NCBI GenBank assembly: GCA_030426385.1
Contig: JAUHYI010000048.1
Location: 1 to 36,104, forward strand
DNA length: 36,104 nucleotides
Direction: 5' to 3'
DNA from: Phycisphaerae bacterium
GTDB lineage: Bacteria > Planctomycetota > Phycisphaerae > Phycisphaerales > Phycisphaeraceae
Every line of letters starts with the position of its first letter. Position 1 is the first letter of the stretch. A program made the translations under genes and the position numbers. Shown here piece after piece: positions 15,132-24,790 of this stretch. The notes under the pieces were generated by a model. That model did no database searches, was not told the origin of the DNA, and worked only from the letters and a program-made list of their open reading frames with translations.

Positions 15132-17453
15132 GTGAAAGACACACACATAAAATTGCACCTGAATCGGATCATCGTCGCGCTGCTCGCTGGCATGATGGGG
15201 CAGATTGCCATCGGCGCCGATGTGCGATTGCCTATCTACACCGGCACCGTTTTGCCCGTCGTCCAAACGAATGTGACCGAGCCGAATTTCCAAACCATCG
15301 GTCAGCGTTGGCAGATCAACATTCCGGATAACGCCAACGATGCGGTGAAACTGGCCCAACAGTTACTCGAGCAGCGACTCAAAGAACAACAGGCAATCGC
15401 TGACCAGGATGCCAGCGAAAACGCGAATGCGAATTCGGCGCAACAGCCCGAACTGATCATCACATTGGGTTGGCTTGATAAAGCCAACGCGATTGAAGCC
15501 GACGCAAAGGTCGACCTGAATGTCAAAGCCCTGGATCTTCCGGCAGAAGGCTACGTCATTCGTGTTCGCAAAAAGGATGGCGCATTACATGTGTTCGGCC
15601 TCGGCGTCGATGTCCGCGGTTTGTTTTACAGTGCGGCAACTCTCATTCAACAGATCGGCGTCGAGAATGGTAGCCTCGGCCTGCGCACCAACGACATCAA
15701 CGATTGGCCTGCCTGGGAAAGTCGCTACTTCAGTGACTATGTGCCTTACAACGCCTCGGCCATGATCTGGTGTGCGCTGTACAAAATGAATGGGTATGCC
15801 ATCCAGCACCGCACCGAGTGGCGCGACTTTGCACCCGACATCAAACCGCAATGGAGTAAGTTCAACAACTGGCAAGAAGCGCTCGACCAAATGAATGAGG
15901 CCAACGGTGACGCCGACCTGATGGACTACATGATCGTCCTGCATATCTATGCTGCGCGTGGCCGCAAACATCCCAAGATCAACATTGCCAATGAAGACGA
16001 CATCCAGGAATTCATCGCCTATTGCCGATATGCCGCAGAAAACGGCATCGATCACATTCTGATTGCAGCCGACGACATGACCCGTCACGATGGCGAACGT
16101 TATGTCTGCAACTACAAAGAGGAAGTCGAAAAATTCGACGACTCGGTTGGCAAAGCGCATGGCTATCTGGTCAAACGAGTTTATGCGGCGCTACATCCTG
16201 AGTTTCCTGATCTCGAGTTTTCATTCTGCCCCGCTCCGTATTCGCTCTACGACCATCGCGTGCCTCAATTAAAAGGCAACCAGCGTTACCTGCGTGACAT
16301 GGCGCGTATGTTGCCCGATGCGGTCGATGTGGTCTGGACCGGGCCGAAGGTGCTGTCCTCGCACATCTCGAAGGCTGACTCGGATGCGTTTCGCAAATAT
16401 GTCGGTGGCCACCAGTTGCTTCTGTGGGATAACACCAACGCCACGGGTCATCCACCGATGCCCGTTTGGCAAACGAAATTTGAAGACGATTACATTGCCG
16501 AACAACAGATCATCTATGGCAACGCACACATGTTCGGTTGGCCATGGGATCAACCCTATGCCATCGGTGCGAACTCGTATCTGTGGAACCCACACAACTA
16601 TGACGCGATGCGTGAGCATGGCGACGCGGCGGTCAAAATGTTCGGTAAAGACGCCGACCGATTGGCCGCGGAATTTATCGAACAAAAATTAGCCCTCGAC
16701 AACAGCGATGAACCTATCGAGAAAAAGCTCGAGCGTGTGGCCATTGTGAAACAGATTATCGCCCAGATGACTGAAAGGAACATGTCGACGAAGTACCTCC
16801 AAGGCTTTATCGATTCGCGTGAAGGGCGCTATAGCACGGAGATTCCACGGCTTACCGTGCCGAAGTTTAAAGAGCCCATCAAAGCCGATGGCCTTCTCAA
16901 TGATGCAGGTTGGAAAGTGGCTGCGCGATTCGAATTGGGACCATCCAATCGCAACCGCATGCATCGGTATGCTTCGAACGGCATGATCGGATACGACGCG
17001 AACAATCTTTACCTGGCCTTCACCGTGCATCACAGCACGACGCTTAAACCGCCGTCAGTTCCAGATCGACGCGACGAAGCAATCTACAAAGAATCGGATG
17101 CAATCGAATTGTTCTTTCAACCCGAGGGACACGAAGACTATGCCCACATGGTTTTCGATTTCGTCGGCCATCTTTATGACAAGCATCACGGCGATGAAAC
17201 CGCGATCGGTCTCGGATGGAACCCCGATTGGCTTGTAGGCATTCGCCGCCTCGAAGAGGGGCAGTGGATCGCCGAGGTCGTGATTCCCTTTGATTCATTT
17301 AAACCCATCACGACCCAGGCACCGACCAGTGGCACCACATGGCGCGGCAACTTCTGTCGCTTCTCCATCCACGACTCGGTCGTTTCCAATTGGTCGGCTA
17401 CATTTGGAAAGTTTCACCAAACCAATCGTTTTGGCTATCTGGATTTCGAATAA
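15132..17453 (+). CDS. Secreted GH84-like glycoside hydrolase with C-terminal CBM9-like domain
   Basis: A 773-residue protein with a GTG start and AAGGA 6 bases upstream. The N-terminus looks like a signal peptide (NRIIVALLAGMMGQIAIGA). Residues 31-190 resemble the GH20b/GH84 N-terminal alpha/beta domain (EGYVIRVRKKDGALHVFG, RGLFYSAATLIQQ). The central TIM barrel has IAADDM with the adjacent Asp pair D314-D315, the GH84 catalytic arrangement for substrate-assisted hydrolysis of N-acetylhexosaminides. It is supported by VVWTGPKVLSSHIS (400-413) and LLWDNTNATG. Residues from about 625 to the end look like a CBM9/DOMON-type binding domain (IKADGLLNDAGWKVA, YLAFTVHH, SDAIELFFQPEGHEDY). The role is probably extracellular cleavage of an amino-sugar-containing or related glycan. 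Family is fairly sure; substrate is not. Confidence 0.78.
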   Translation: MKDTHIKLHLNRIIVALLAGMMGQIAIGADVRLPIYTGTVLPVVQTNVTEPNFQTIGQRWQINIPDNANDAVKLAQQLLEQRLKEQQAIADQDASENANANSAQQPELIITLGWLDKANAIEADAKVDLNVKALDLPAEGYVIRVRKKDGALHVFGLGVDVRGLFYSAATLIQQIGVENGSLGLRTNDINDWPAWESRYFSDYVPYNASAMIWCALYKMNGYAIQHRTEWRDFAPDIKPQWSKFNNWQEALDQMNEANGDADLMDYMIVLHIYAARGRKHPKINIANEDDIQEFIAYCRYAAENGIDHILIAADDMTRHDGERYVCNYKEEVEKFDDSVGKAHGYLVKRVYAALHPEFPDLEFSFCPAPYSLYDHRVPQLKGNQRYLRDMARMLPDAVDVVWTGPKVLSSHISKADSDAFRKYVGGHQLLLWDNTNATGHPPMPVWQTKFEDDYIAEQQIIYGNAHMFGWPWDQPYAIGANSYLWNPHNYDAMREHGDAAVKMFGKDADRLAAEFIEQKLALDNSDEPIEKKLERVAIVKQIIAQMTERNMSTKYLQGFIDSREGRYSTEIPRLTVPKFKEPIKADGLLNDAGWKVAARFELGPSNRNRMHRYASNGMIGYDANNLYLAFTVHHSTTLKPPSVPDRRDEAIYKESDAIELFFQPEGHEDYAHMVFDFVGHLYDKHHGDETAIGLGWNPDWLVGIRRLEEGQWIAEVVIPFDSFKPITTQAPTSGTTWRGNFCRFSIHDSVVSNWSATFGKFHQTNRFGYLDFE

Positions 17454-17531
17454 TCCCTGGCTATGAATAACCCTTAGTTTTCAAAAATCCTTAGCACGTG
17501 GCTGATCGGCCACCGTGGAAATGAACAATAT

Positions 17532-19496
17532 ATGAGTACCGAAAAAATTAAACTCGATCGCTTCATCACGATGGCCTCATACGTGTGGCAATCCTGCACC
17601 GAAGATCTAGCACAGGATGAATTGTGCGACTCCATGCACCTGATGTGTCCGCAGTGGAAATCGATCAAGATGCCGTTCAACATTGATCGCCAGATGTCTG
17701 GCGTGGTTTCGGACACCAGCCTGACGTTGTCCGATCAATCGAATCTCACCGAACGCTGGCGTGAAGCGGTTCAACAGATCAAAGCCGCTGGCAAGCCGTT
17801 CGACTTCTGGGCGATTTTCCATGCTGATCGTCGCCCTGAAGATTACAGCGTCATCATTAAAGAATGCCAGATGCCGCGCGAAGAGTTCGACCACATGATC
17901 AAAGAGGTCGGCCACCTATTCCTGGGCTGGGAAATCGGCGAGTGGGACGGGCTCTATGCACGCGACGTTGCGCGACAATGGAAGCCGCAGGACATACCCA
18001 AAACGCGACAGGAAGGTTATGACACATTCATGGCCTACCTTCGTCACTTGCAGGAATTGTTGTATGACAACACCAACGCCCTGTGCGGTATGCCCTATGC
18101 ACATTACTTTAACGAGCTGCCCGTCCGAATGGTCGGCGCGGAAACGGCACAAGGCTTGCTGAATGTGCAGTTGTATGTCTCATCACTTCGCGGTGCGTGC
18201 CATCAATATGGCATGGAGTTCAAGCTGTTGAGCAGTATTTTTGACCGATGGGGCAATACCGATTTCATCAACCCGGTCGATGAATCACGCACGCCAGAAG
18301 GCGGTGGTCGTGCTGGCCCGTTCGAAGGTCACACGCTCGGCCTGTTGCAGGCCCTGTGGATCACGGGTTATCTATCCGGCGCCGCAATCATGGGACATGA
18401 GGGCGCGTTTTACATAGATGAAGTCGAAAACGGCAAACGTAAATACAGTGCGATTGGCGAAGCGATGCACGAGCTGACGCAATGGGCACGCGATCCGGAG
18501 CCGCGCGGAAAACAAATCCGCCCACTCGCATTGATGCTTGATTACTACGCGGGTTGGTCTCCGCCGCGCCATTACTATTCCGCCATCGCAGACTGCGTCG
18601 TCTGGCATGGGGTGCCCTACGTTTCGTCCGACTACGGCATGGATCGTGCGTATGATTGTTTCTATCCCGACTATCTTGATTCGGGATTCTATCGCGATGA
18701 ACGTGGCTTCCTCACGACAACGCCATGCGGTGATGTCGTGGATCAATTGCTCAGCGATGCCACGGTGGAACAGATGCAAGCCTATCCCGTGATCTGGTTG
18801 CTGACGGATGAAACCCTGGCAGATGATTTCATCCAACGTTTACGAAGCTATGTCGAAGCTGGAGGACATCTGGTGATTGGTGGCCAACCCATGACCCAGC
18901 TCGCGTCGGCGTGGTTTGATCTGCGCTTCAATGATGAAACGCGCGAGGGGCTCACGTCATTTTATGGCCCTGATGAAATACTGATCCGCGAAGGCTACCA
19001 CCATGTTCGCGTCAGTGATGCATGGACGTCTGACTGGACCACGCATGCTAAAACCGACAAGAATGATCCACTGATTATTTCCAAATCCTTGGGACAAGGA
19101 AAAATCACATGTCTCACTGCGGACCACGGCCTCACCGATGATATGGTGCTTTCACAAGGTAAGCTGCGCGACTTCGGGCCGTTCATGCCGCATGGCTATG
19201 AATTGCTCAACGCGGTCACGCGCTTTGCCCGCGACACGGTGCAACAACACATGCCGATACGGATTCAAGGTGGCCCAGTGTATTACTCGGTCAATCAGCT
19301 TGACGGTGACGACTTGCTTGTTTGTCTTTACAACCCTGGTCACGAACCGTGGGAAGGCGCGATCCAACTCGCTGACAATCGCTCGTGTGAGATCGTTGAA
19401 ATCAAAGGGCCATGGGGTGGCGTAAGTCGCGCCATCGGAGGTACAATTCATGTGGAAACCAATCAGACGAAGGTGTTCAAACTGACAATCGCTTGA
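17532..19496 (+). CDS. Unrecognised glycoside-hydrolase-like protein with GATase1-like domain
   Basis: A 654-residue protein without signal peptide. I do not recognise a named family. The first 390 residues or so have the alternating pattern of a TIM barrel, with FDFWAIFHADRR, LFLGWEIGEWDG (E134 and E137) and MGHEGAFYIDEVENG as candidate acidic active-site segments. Next comes a Rossmann-like segment (YPVIWLLTDETLADDF, RLRSYVEAGGHLVIGG) like the GATase1/trimerisation domain found after the barrel in GH42 and GHL6-type proteins. A small beta-rich end domain (DLLVCLYNPGHEPWEGAIQL) follows. The same three-part plan recurs in the 20717 and 32634 genes. It is probably an intracellular glycosidase acting on oligosaccharides in this cluster. 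Confidence 0.5.
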   Translation: MSTEKIKLDRFITMASYVWQSCTEDLAQDELCDSMHLMCPQWKSIKMPFNIDRQMSGVVSDTSLTLSDQSNLTERWREAVQQIKAAGKPFDFWAIFHADRRPEDYSVIIKECQMPREEFDHMIKEVGHLFLGWEIGEWDGLYARDVARQWKPQDIPKTRQEGYDTFMAYLRHLQELLYDNTNALCGMPYAHYFNELPVRMVGAETAQGLLNVQLYVSSLRGACHQYGMEFKLLSSIFDRWGNTDFINPVDESRTPEGGGRAGPFEGHTLGLLQALWITGYLSGAAIMGHEGAFYIDEVENGKRKYSAIGEAMHELTQWARDPEPRGKQIRPLALMLDYYAGWSPPRHYYSAIADCVVWHGVPYVSSDYGMDRAYDCFYPDYLDSGFYRDERGFLTTTPCGDVVDQLLSDATVEQMQAYPVIWLLTDETLADDFIQRLRSYVEAGGHLVIGGQPMTQLASAWFDLRFNDETREGLTSFYGPDEILIREGYHHVRVSDAWTSDWTTHAKTDKNDPLIISKSLGQGKITCLTADHGLTDDMVLSQGKLRDFGPFMPHGYELLNAVTRFARDTVQQHMPIRIQGGPVYYSVNQLDGDDLLVCLYNPGHEPWEGAIQLADNRSCEIVEIKGPWGGVSRAIGGTIHVETNQTKVFKLTIA

Positions 19497-19578
19497 ACCT
19501 GACTACCACGCGCACGTATCCATCGCTTGCCCACCTGATTAAATTGCCTCCATCACAACTAACACCAAGTCTATTGTT

Positions 19579-20589
19579 ATGAAAAATCCCACGCTTGTTT
19601 TTCCCGGCCCACAATCGATCACGATTGAAGACCGCGAAGTGCCAACACCCAGCGAAGGACAGTTGCTCATTCGCACGCAACGTACGCTGGTAAGCACCGG
19701 CACAGAATTAACGGTCTATCGCGGAGAATTCCCCGAGTCATCATCATGGTCGCGGTTGGCTAAGTATCCTTTCTTGCCTGGCTACAGCAATGTCGGGGTC
19801 GTGGTCGAAGTTGGCGTGGGAGTCGATGCAAGTTGGATCGGCAAACGGGTGGGTACCTATGGGCCGCATGCCGCCTACGTTGTCGCGCCGTGCGATCAGG
19901 CTCGACTGATCCATTCGGATCGCGTCAGCGATGAAGTCGCAACCTTTTTCACCATCGCTGAAATTGTCCTTAACGGCGTGCGAAGATCACAAGTGCGCCT
20001 GGGCGAATCGGTTGCCGTCTACGGCCTGGGGTTACTGGGCCAACTCGCTGCGCGGTTCGCGCGATTGTCCGGCGCGTTACCCGTACTGGGTATCGACATG
20101 AGTCCGTATCGCTTGAGTTTGTTGGAGTCTCATGAATCGGTGATCCCCGTGCAAGCGGGTCAGGGCGATATCACCTCATTGGTAAAGCAACACACACGCG
20201 ACCGACTCGTGGATGTCGTGTTTGAAGTGACGGGTAATGCCTCGCTGATCCCCAGCGAGTTCGACGTATTGCGAAATCAAGGCCGATTCGTGGTATTAAG
20301 CAGCCCGCGTGATAAGACATTGTTTGACTTCCACGATCTATGCAATGCACCAAGCTATACCATCATCGGGGCGCACAACTATTCGCACCCGAACCACGCA
20401 ACCCCTGACAATCCGTGGACCTATTTGCGCGATGGAGAACTATTCTTCGATCTGGTTGCATCTGGCTCACTGGATATCGAACCGTTGATCAGTCATCGAG
20501 CTTCTTTTGAAGAGGCTGTTTCGTGGTATCCCCGATTGGACCAGGCACGAGACGACGCGATGGGCGTGGTGTTTACCTGGCCCGCATAA
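19579..20589 (+). CDS. Medium-chain (zinc-type alcohol dehydrogenase-like) oxidoreductase
   Basis: A 336-residue protein of MDR length. The N-terminal GroES-like domain has STGTEL (39-44) and PFLPGYSNVGVVVEVG (64-79). The nucleotide-binding fold carries VYGLGLLGQLAARF (147-160), with the glycine motif, and D173 at the end of the second strand (GIDMSPYR) suggests NAD preference. The usual catalytic-zinc Cys and the GHE motif are not present in standard form, as in the VSTGTE-type branch of the family; no four-Cys structural zinc lobe is seen. The substrate is probably a sugar or cyclitol hydroxyl, given its place between hydrolase genes and close to a Gfo/Idh/MocA oxidoreductase gene with which it may form a redox pair. 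Confidence 0.85.
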   Translation: MKNPTLVFPGPQSITIEDREVPTPSEGQLLIRTQRTLVSTGTELTVYRGEFPESSSWSRLAKYPFLPGYSNVGVVVEVGVGVDASWIGKRVGTYGPHAAYVVAPCDQARLIHSDRVSDEVATFFTIAEIVLNGVRRSQVRLGESVAVYGLGLLGQLAARFARLSGALPVLGIDMSPYRLSLLESHESVIPVQAGQGDITSLVKQHTRDRLVDVVFEVTGNASLIPSEFDVLRNQGRFVVLSSPRDKTLFDFHDLCNAPSYTIIGAHNYSHPNHATPDNPWTYLRDGELFFDLVASGSLDIEPLISHRASFEEAVSWYPRLDQARDDAMGVVFTWPA

Positions 20590-20716
20590 CTATCGAACTG
20601 ATCATCCAATGGTCGCGACGCCTGTTCGTATCGGTCCCGGGCTATTCGCCGATGCGCATGGTGTCTGCAATCAGATGGGGCTGATATTTCATTTTTAAAA
20701 ATATAGAAAGTGTGCT

Positions 20717-22753
20717 ATGAATCGATTACGGTTTCGGCAATATCATCTGGACAGCCACACGTCGGGCGATATTCCCAACATCGGCAAAGCGTTTGATGCC
20801 AAACAATGGCAGGCCTCATTGCGCGAAGCGCATGCCGATTCGATCACTTGCTTTGCCACTTGCCATCATGGCTGGAGCTATTACGACACAAAGATCGGGC
20901 CCAAGCATCCCGGCTTATCGTTTGATTTGCTGCGTGCGCAATTCGATGCCTCAAAAGAGATCGACGTGAACGTGCCGATCTACATGACCATGGGCATCCA
21001 CAACTGGGCTGCACGCCAGCACCCCGAGTGGCGCGAGATTGGTCACGATGGGCAATACCTCGGCTGGACACCATCGGTGACTCGCCCCGGGTTCATCGCC
21101 ATGTGCTTGAACACGCCGTACCTTCAATGGGTTTGCGATCAGATCCATGAAGTGGTACGACTGTTTCCCAATTGCGATGGCATTTTTCTTGACATTATTA
21201 AACAAGGGCCGTGCTGTTGTCGGTGGTGTCTGGAATCCATGCAAGAGCTGGGCATGGACGCGACATGCGAACAGGATCGTCTCGCGCATGCCGACCTGGT
21301 GCTGACTCGGTATTACAAAATAGCGACCGCCGCTTGTCGCGTGGATGATCCCAACATGCCCGTCTTTCATAACAGTGGCCATGTTAAAAAAGGCGACCAG
21401 CGAATTATCGATCACGTGAGTCACTTTGAATTGGAATCATTGCCCACCGGCGGTTGGGGTTACGACCACTTCCCGATCTCGGCCAAATATTGCAACAAGC
21501 TCGGCATGGAATATCTTGGCATGACCGGGAAGTTCCACACGACCTGGGGGGAGATCGGCGGTTACAAGCATCCCAATGCGCTGCACTACGAATGCTCAGC
21601 CATGTTGGCCATGGGCGCCAAGTGCAGTGTCGGCGATCAGATGTTACCAAGCGGAAAATTGGACCCAAGTACCGTTCGCCTCATTGGCCAAGCCTATGCC
21701 GAGGTGGAAAAAAAAGAACCCTGGTGCGATGACGTCACCGGCGTGGCAGACATTGCCATGATCTCCAATGAGAAAGCGGGCAAGGTCCTCAAGGTCGGCC
21801 AACTGGATAGTTTTGATACTGACGCAGACATGGGCGCGGCTCGCATTCTTCTCGAAAGCCATTTCCTCTTTGACGTACTTGAAGAAAAAATGTCATTCGA
21901 GGGTTACAAGGCACTGCTATTGCCCGATCAGATTGTGGTAACCGATGAACTTAAATCGCGAATCGATGCTTACCTCGCAGGGGGCGGCAAACTAATCCTC
22001 ACCGGCGATAGTGGCATTGATGAGTCGGGCCAAACTTGCAAGTGGGATCTAGGTGCAGAGCTCTGCGGCAAGAGCGAATTCTTGCCGGATTACATCGCAC
22101 CTGTCGAAGGCATTGCGCCGTCTTTCACAGCCTCACCCATGGTGATGTACCTGAGATCAAATCGCTTACGTGTCAGCCAAGGCGAATCATTGGGCAAGGT
22201 TTATGATCCGTATTTCAATCGCACCTTCCAACATTTTTCGTCGCATCAACACACGGTCTATCGCGAAGAACCCACGGAATTCGACTGTGGCGTCATACAT
22301 GGGAACATCCTCTATCTGGCGCATCCGGTGTTCACGATCTATCGCGCATTTGGCTCGGTGATTTACCGACATTACATCACCAATGCCATCCGTCGATTCC
22401 TCGGCGACGACATCTCGTTGACCACGAACATGCCGTCGATGGCACGACTCAATCTGTTGGAACAAAAAAACAAACAACGCTATGTCTTGCATCTGCTTTA
22501 TGCCAATCGCATGTTGCGCGGCGGCTCCATGAAGCTACCCGATGGCATTGCCAAACCCATGCAAGCGGTTGAGGTGATCGAGGAACTGCTGCCACTATGC
22601 AATACGCAAGTGTCGTTGAAATTAGACAAACCTATTCGCAACATCACCCTTGAACCCGAGGGAAAAGAACTGCCCTTCTCGCAGAACAATGGGCGAATTG
22701 ATATTGAATTGGATTCTTTCACGTGCCATCAAATGGTGGTATTGCATTATTAA
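20717..22753 (+). CDS. GHL6-type hypothetical glycosyl hydrolase with trimerisation/GATase1-like domain
   Basis: A 678-residue protein without signal peptide. The barrel matches the hypothetical glycosyl hydrolase 6 pattern: CHHGWSYYDTKIGPKHP (49-65), VPIYMTMGIHNWAARQHPEW, CLNTPYLQWVCDQI, then CDGIFLDI with candidate nucleophile D159, followed by a Cys cluster CCCRWC (166-171). A GATase1-like segment (YKALLLPDQIVVTDELKSRI, YLAGGGKLILTG) and a beta-rich C-terminus follow. Proteins of this plan lie near alpha-L-fucosidase and beta-galactosidase families in fold, and a role on fucosyl or galactosyl oligosaccharides is possible. The segment GCGRRL-type cofactor gene follows 50 bases downstream. 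The family assignment is good; substrate is unknown. Confidence 0.78.
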   Translation: MNRLRFRQYHLDSHTSGDIPNIGKAFDAKQWQASLREAHADSITCFATCHHGWSYYDTKIGPKHPGLSFDLLRAQFDASKEIDVNVPIYMTMGIHNWAARQHPEWREIGHDGQYLGWTPSVTRPGFIAMCLNTPYLQWVCDQIHEVVRLFPNCDGIFLDIIKQGPCCCRWCLESMQELGMDATCEQDRLAHADLVLTRYYKIATAACRVDDPNMPVFHNSGHVKKGDQRIIDHVSHFELESLPTGGWGYDHFPISAKYCNKLGMEYLGMTGKFHTTWGEIGGYKHPNALHYECSAMLAMGAKCSVGDQMLPSGKLDPSTVRLIGQAYAEVEKKEPWCDDVTGVADIAMISNEKAGKVLKVGQLDSFDTDADMGAARILLESHFLFDVLEEKMSFEGYKALLLPDQIVVTDELKSRIDAYLAGGGKLILTGDSGIDESGQTCKWDLGAELCGKSEFLPDYIAPVEGIAPSFTASPMVMYLRSNRLRVSQGESLGKVYDPYFNRTFQHFSSHQHTVYREEPTEFDCGVIHGNILYLAHPVFTIYRAFGSVIYRHYITNAIRRFLGDDISLTTNMPSMARLNLLEQKNKQRYVLHLLYANRMLRGGSMKLPDGIAKPMQAVEVIEELLPLCNTQVSLKLDKPIRNITLEPEGKELPFSQNNGRIDIELDSFTCHQMVVLHY

Positions 22754-22803
22754 ACGATAACGTGTCGTGCATTGCGCGCACGGCCCAGACAAGGAAAACT
22801 GTG

Positions 22804-23973
22804 ATGGATATTGGAATCATCGGATGCGGTCGGCGACTCAAATGCCTGCTGCGCGATTTTGGTGGAAGCAGTGGAAGCAGTGACGGCAGTGGTGGCATTC
22901 GCATCAAAGCCATTGCGGATCCGAACACCAAAGACGTGACCACCGCGCTCAATTCACTGGGCCACCACCCGCAGGTCTTCGAGGACTATCAACAACTACT
23001 ACAACAGGAAGATATCGATTGGGTGTTAATCGGCTCACCCAATCATCTGCACCGTGAGCATGCGATCGCAGCGATGGAAGCAGGCAAACATGTTTTTTGC
23101 GAGAAGCCATTGGCCACATCACTGGAAGACTGCCTGGCTATTCGCGCAACACAGGAGCGCACCGGCAGAAAATTTTTCATCGGATTCACCTTGCGCTATT
23201 CCCCGCATTACGTGCGCATCAAACAGCTTCTCGATGATGGTGCGATCGGCCAGTTAATCTCAATGGAGTTTAACGAAACGCTTGCCTTCAATCATGGCGG
23301 GTTTATTCATCAGGATTGGCGCCGTCTCACGCAATTCGCAGGCACCCACCTGCTTGAAAAATGTTGCCACGATATCGACGTAGCCAACTGGTTCACCGGC
23401 AGTCTGCCCACACGTGTCGCCAGTTTCGGCGGGTTGAATTTCTTCACCCCGGACAACGCCCATCACATCGATCGCGTCGGCCCTGATCCCGCCACCGGCA
23501 AGCCCGCATTCATGGCTTACTTGGAACACGCCAAAAACCCTTTCACCATCGACAAAGACATCGTCGATAATCAAGTCGCCATTCTTGAATACGCCTCCGG
23601 CGTTCGCTCAACATTTCATACCAACTGCTGTGCCGGACAACCCGAACGTCGCAACTACTTGGTGGGCACCGAGGGCACGATCCAGGCGGACATGGTGACC
23701 GGAGACATCCGTGTGCGTCGGATCGGTTGGGACACCCCAACCACCACGTATAACGCGCAGGAAAGCGGATCGATTGATGCCCACGGTGGCGCTGACCCGA
23801 AATTAATTCAGTGGCTCATCGAATGCATGCGCGGCGAAGCATCACCACGCACCGGAATTGAGGAAGGCATGAAGTCTGCTTTAACTTGTTTCGCACTCGA
23901 CCAGGCCATGCGCAGCAAATCGGTCGTCGAACTTGCCCCCACATGGAAACAGGTCGGTATCGACAACGATTAA
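22804..23973 (+). CDS. Gfo/Idh/MocA-family NAD(P)-dependent oxidoreductase
   Basis: A 389-residue protein; the ATG at 22804 is chosen because AAGGA lies 8 bases upstream and the protein then begins MDIGIIGCGR, the usual first strand. The EKPL motif (100-103, K101) and the later K186-x2-H189-D190 segment (EKCCHDIDVANW) are the standard catalytic region; NHLHREHAIAAMEAGKHV is also typical. Between the first helix and second strand there is a Gly/Ser-rich insert (about residues 20-31) encoded by short tandem repeats, which is unusual. Members oxidise or reduce sugars, cyclitols and their phosphates, or act in redox-assisted glycoside cleavage. It is the last gene of the plus-strand cluster. Confidence 0.92.
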   Translation: MDIGIIGCGRRLKCLLRDFGGSSGSSDGSGGIRIKAIADPNTKDVTTALNSLGHHPQVFEDYQQLLQQEDIDWVLIGSPNHLHREHAIAAMEAGKHVFCEKPLATSLEDCLAIRATQERTGRKFFIGFTLRYSPHYVRIKQLLDDGAIGQLISMEFNETLAFNHGGFIHQDWRRLTQFAGTHLLEKCCHDIDVANWFTGSLPTRVASFGGLNFFTPDNAHHIDRVGPDPATGKPAFMAYLEHAKNPFTIDKDIVDNQVAILEYASGVRSTFHTNCCAGQPERRNYLVGTEGTIQADMVTGDIRVRRIGWDTPTTTYNAQESGSIDAHGGADPKLIQWLIECMRGEASPRTGIEEGMKSALTCFALDQAMRSKSVVELAPTWKQVGIDND

Positions 23974-24073
23974 CGCAATGACAAATCGTGCGTTTGCTCT
24001 GGATGACGACAACCCGATGCCATCAACATTTGGCAAACACATTGAAATCAAAACTGCACGTGCGTTGTCGTTG

Positions 24074-24790
24074 TTATGGCTGTACCCAAGGCACGATGTC
24101 CTGGTAATCGAACGTCATTTCTTTCGCATCGTACTCTCGGTAGCGTTTAACGTGGCCATCCGCGAACAGCACATTCAACGCGCCGTCATGTTGCGGCTCC
24201 CAATAGATACCGGGACTAGTGATCAGGCCGGGTAAGCCTACGCAATTTTGTGTGTAATCATCTTTGTCCGCATTGTTGGCTGTGAAATTTCGATTGACAT
24301 CACCGCCAATCACAAACTTGGTCGGATGCAATATCGAATCGCCATGCACCGATGCATAGTTATTGCCTGCTGCAATATAAGCAGCATTACAACTTAAAAA
24401 ATAATGATAAGGGCTATCCTCTTGTGGGAATTGCGGGCAACCGGAATAGAACGGCTCTTCTTCTGAACTGGCATCATGCTTGATGTGCAGATAACTGTTG
24501 AGCTGTTCCATCCACGACGGCAACAGCGTCAATGGATCAATCGCACCCCAGGGAATACCGCCAGCCGCAACCGGATAATAGCTTCGATGATCAACTTGAA
24601 ACATCGCGTGCCCCTGACCAAGTTGTCGTACGGTACTGGCACATGACGTTGCACCAGCGGTACGTCGGGCTGATGACAACACCGGCACTAATATCCCAAT
24701 CAGCAAAGCAATAATACTGATCACCACCAACAATTCGATCAATGTAAATCCATCGACCCGTCTCAATGCGCGAAGCTGTTGATGTTTCAT
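24074..24790 (-). CDS. Pseudopilin with canonical H-x9-DG motif
   Basis: A 238-residue protein. The leader [14 protein letters not shown] ends at G14 and the mature part begins [18 protein letters not shown] with E19 at +5. The C-terminal part has the exact H-x9-DG signature ([12 protein letters not shown], then HVKRY). The ATG overlaps the stop of the pectate-lyase-like gene (ATGA), with GGGGAG 8 bases upstream inside that gene, so the two are translationally coupled. It would sit in the inner membrane and, once processed, join a pseudopilus-like fibre or act singly. The partner enzyme suggests a role in export, surface retention or substrate handling of that enzyme; this is inference. Confidence 0.92.
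   Translation of the reverse strand: MKHQQLRALRRVDGFTLIELLVVISIIALLIGILVPVLSSARRTAGATSCASTVRQLGQGHAMFQVDHRSYYPVAAGGIPWGAIDPLTLLPSWMEQLNSYLHIKHDASSEEEPFYSGCPQFPQEDSPYHYFLSCNAAYIAAGNNYASVHGDSILHPTKFVIGGDVNRNFTANNADKDDYTQNCVGLPGLITSPGIYWEPQHDGALNVLFADGHVKRYREYDAKEMTFDYQDIVPWVQP

Noticed and set aside
23974..24073. Possible terminator between convergent genes (AACGCA/TGCGTT pair)
   Set aside because: Only six base pairs around an 11-base loop and no T-run; too weak to call.
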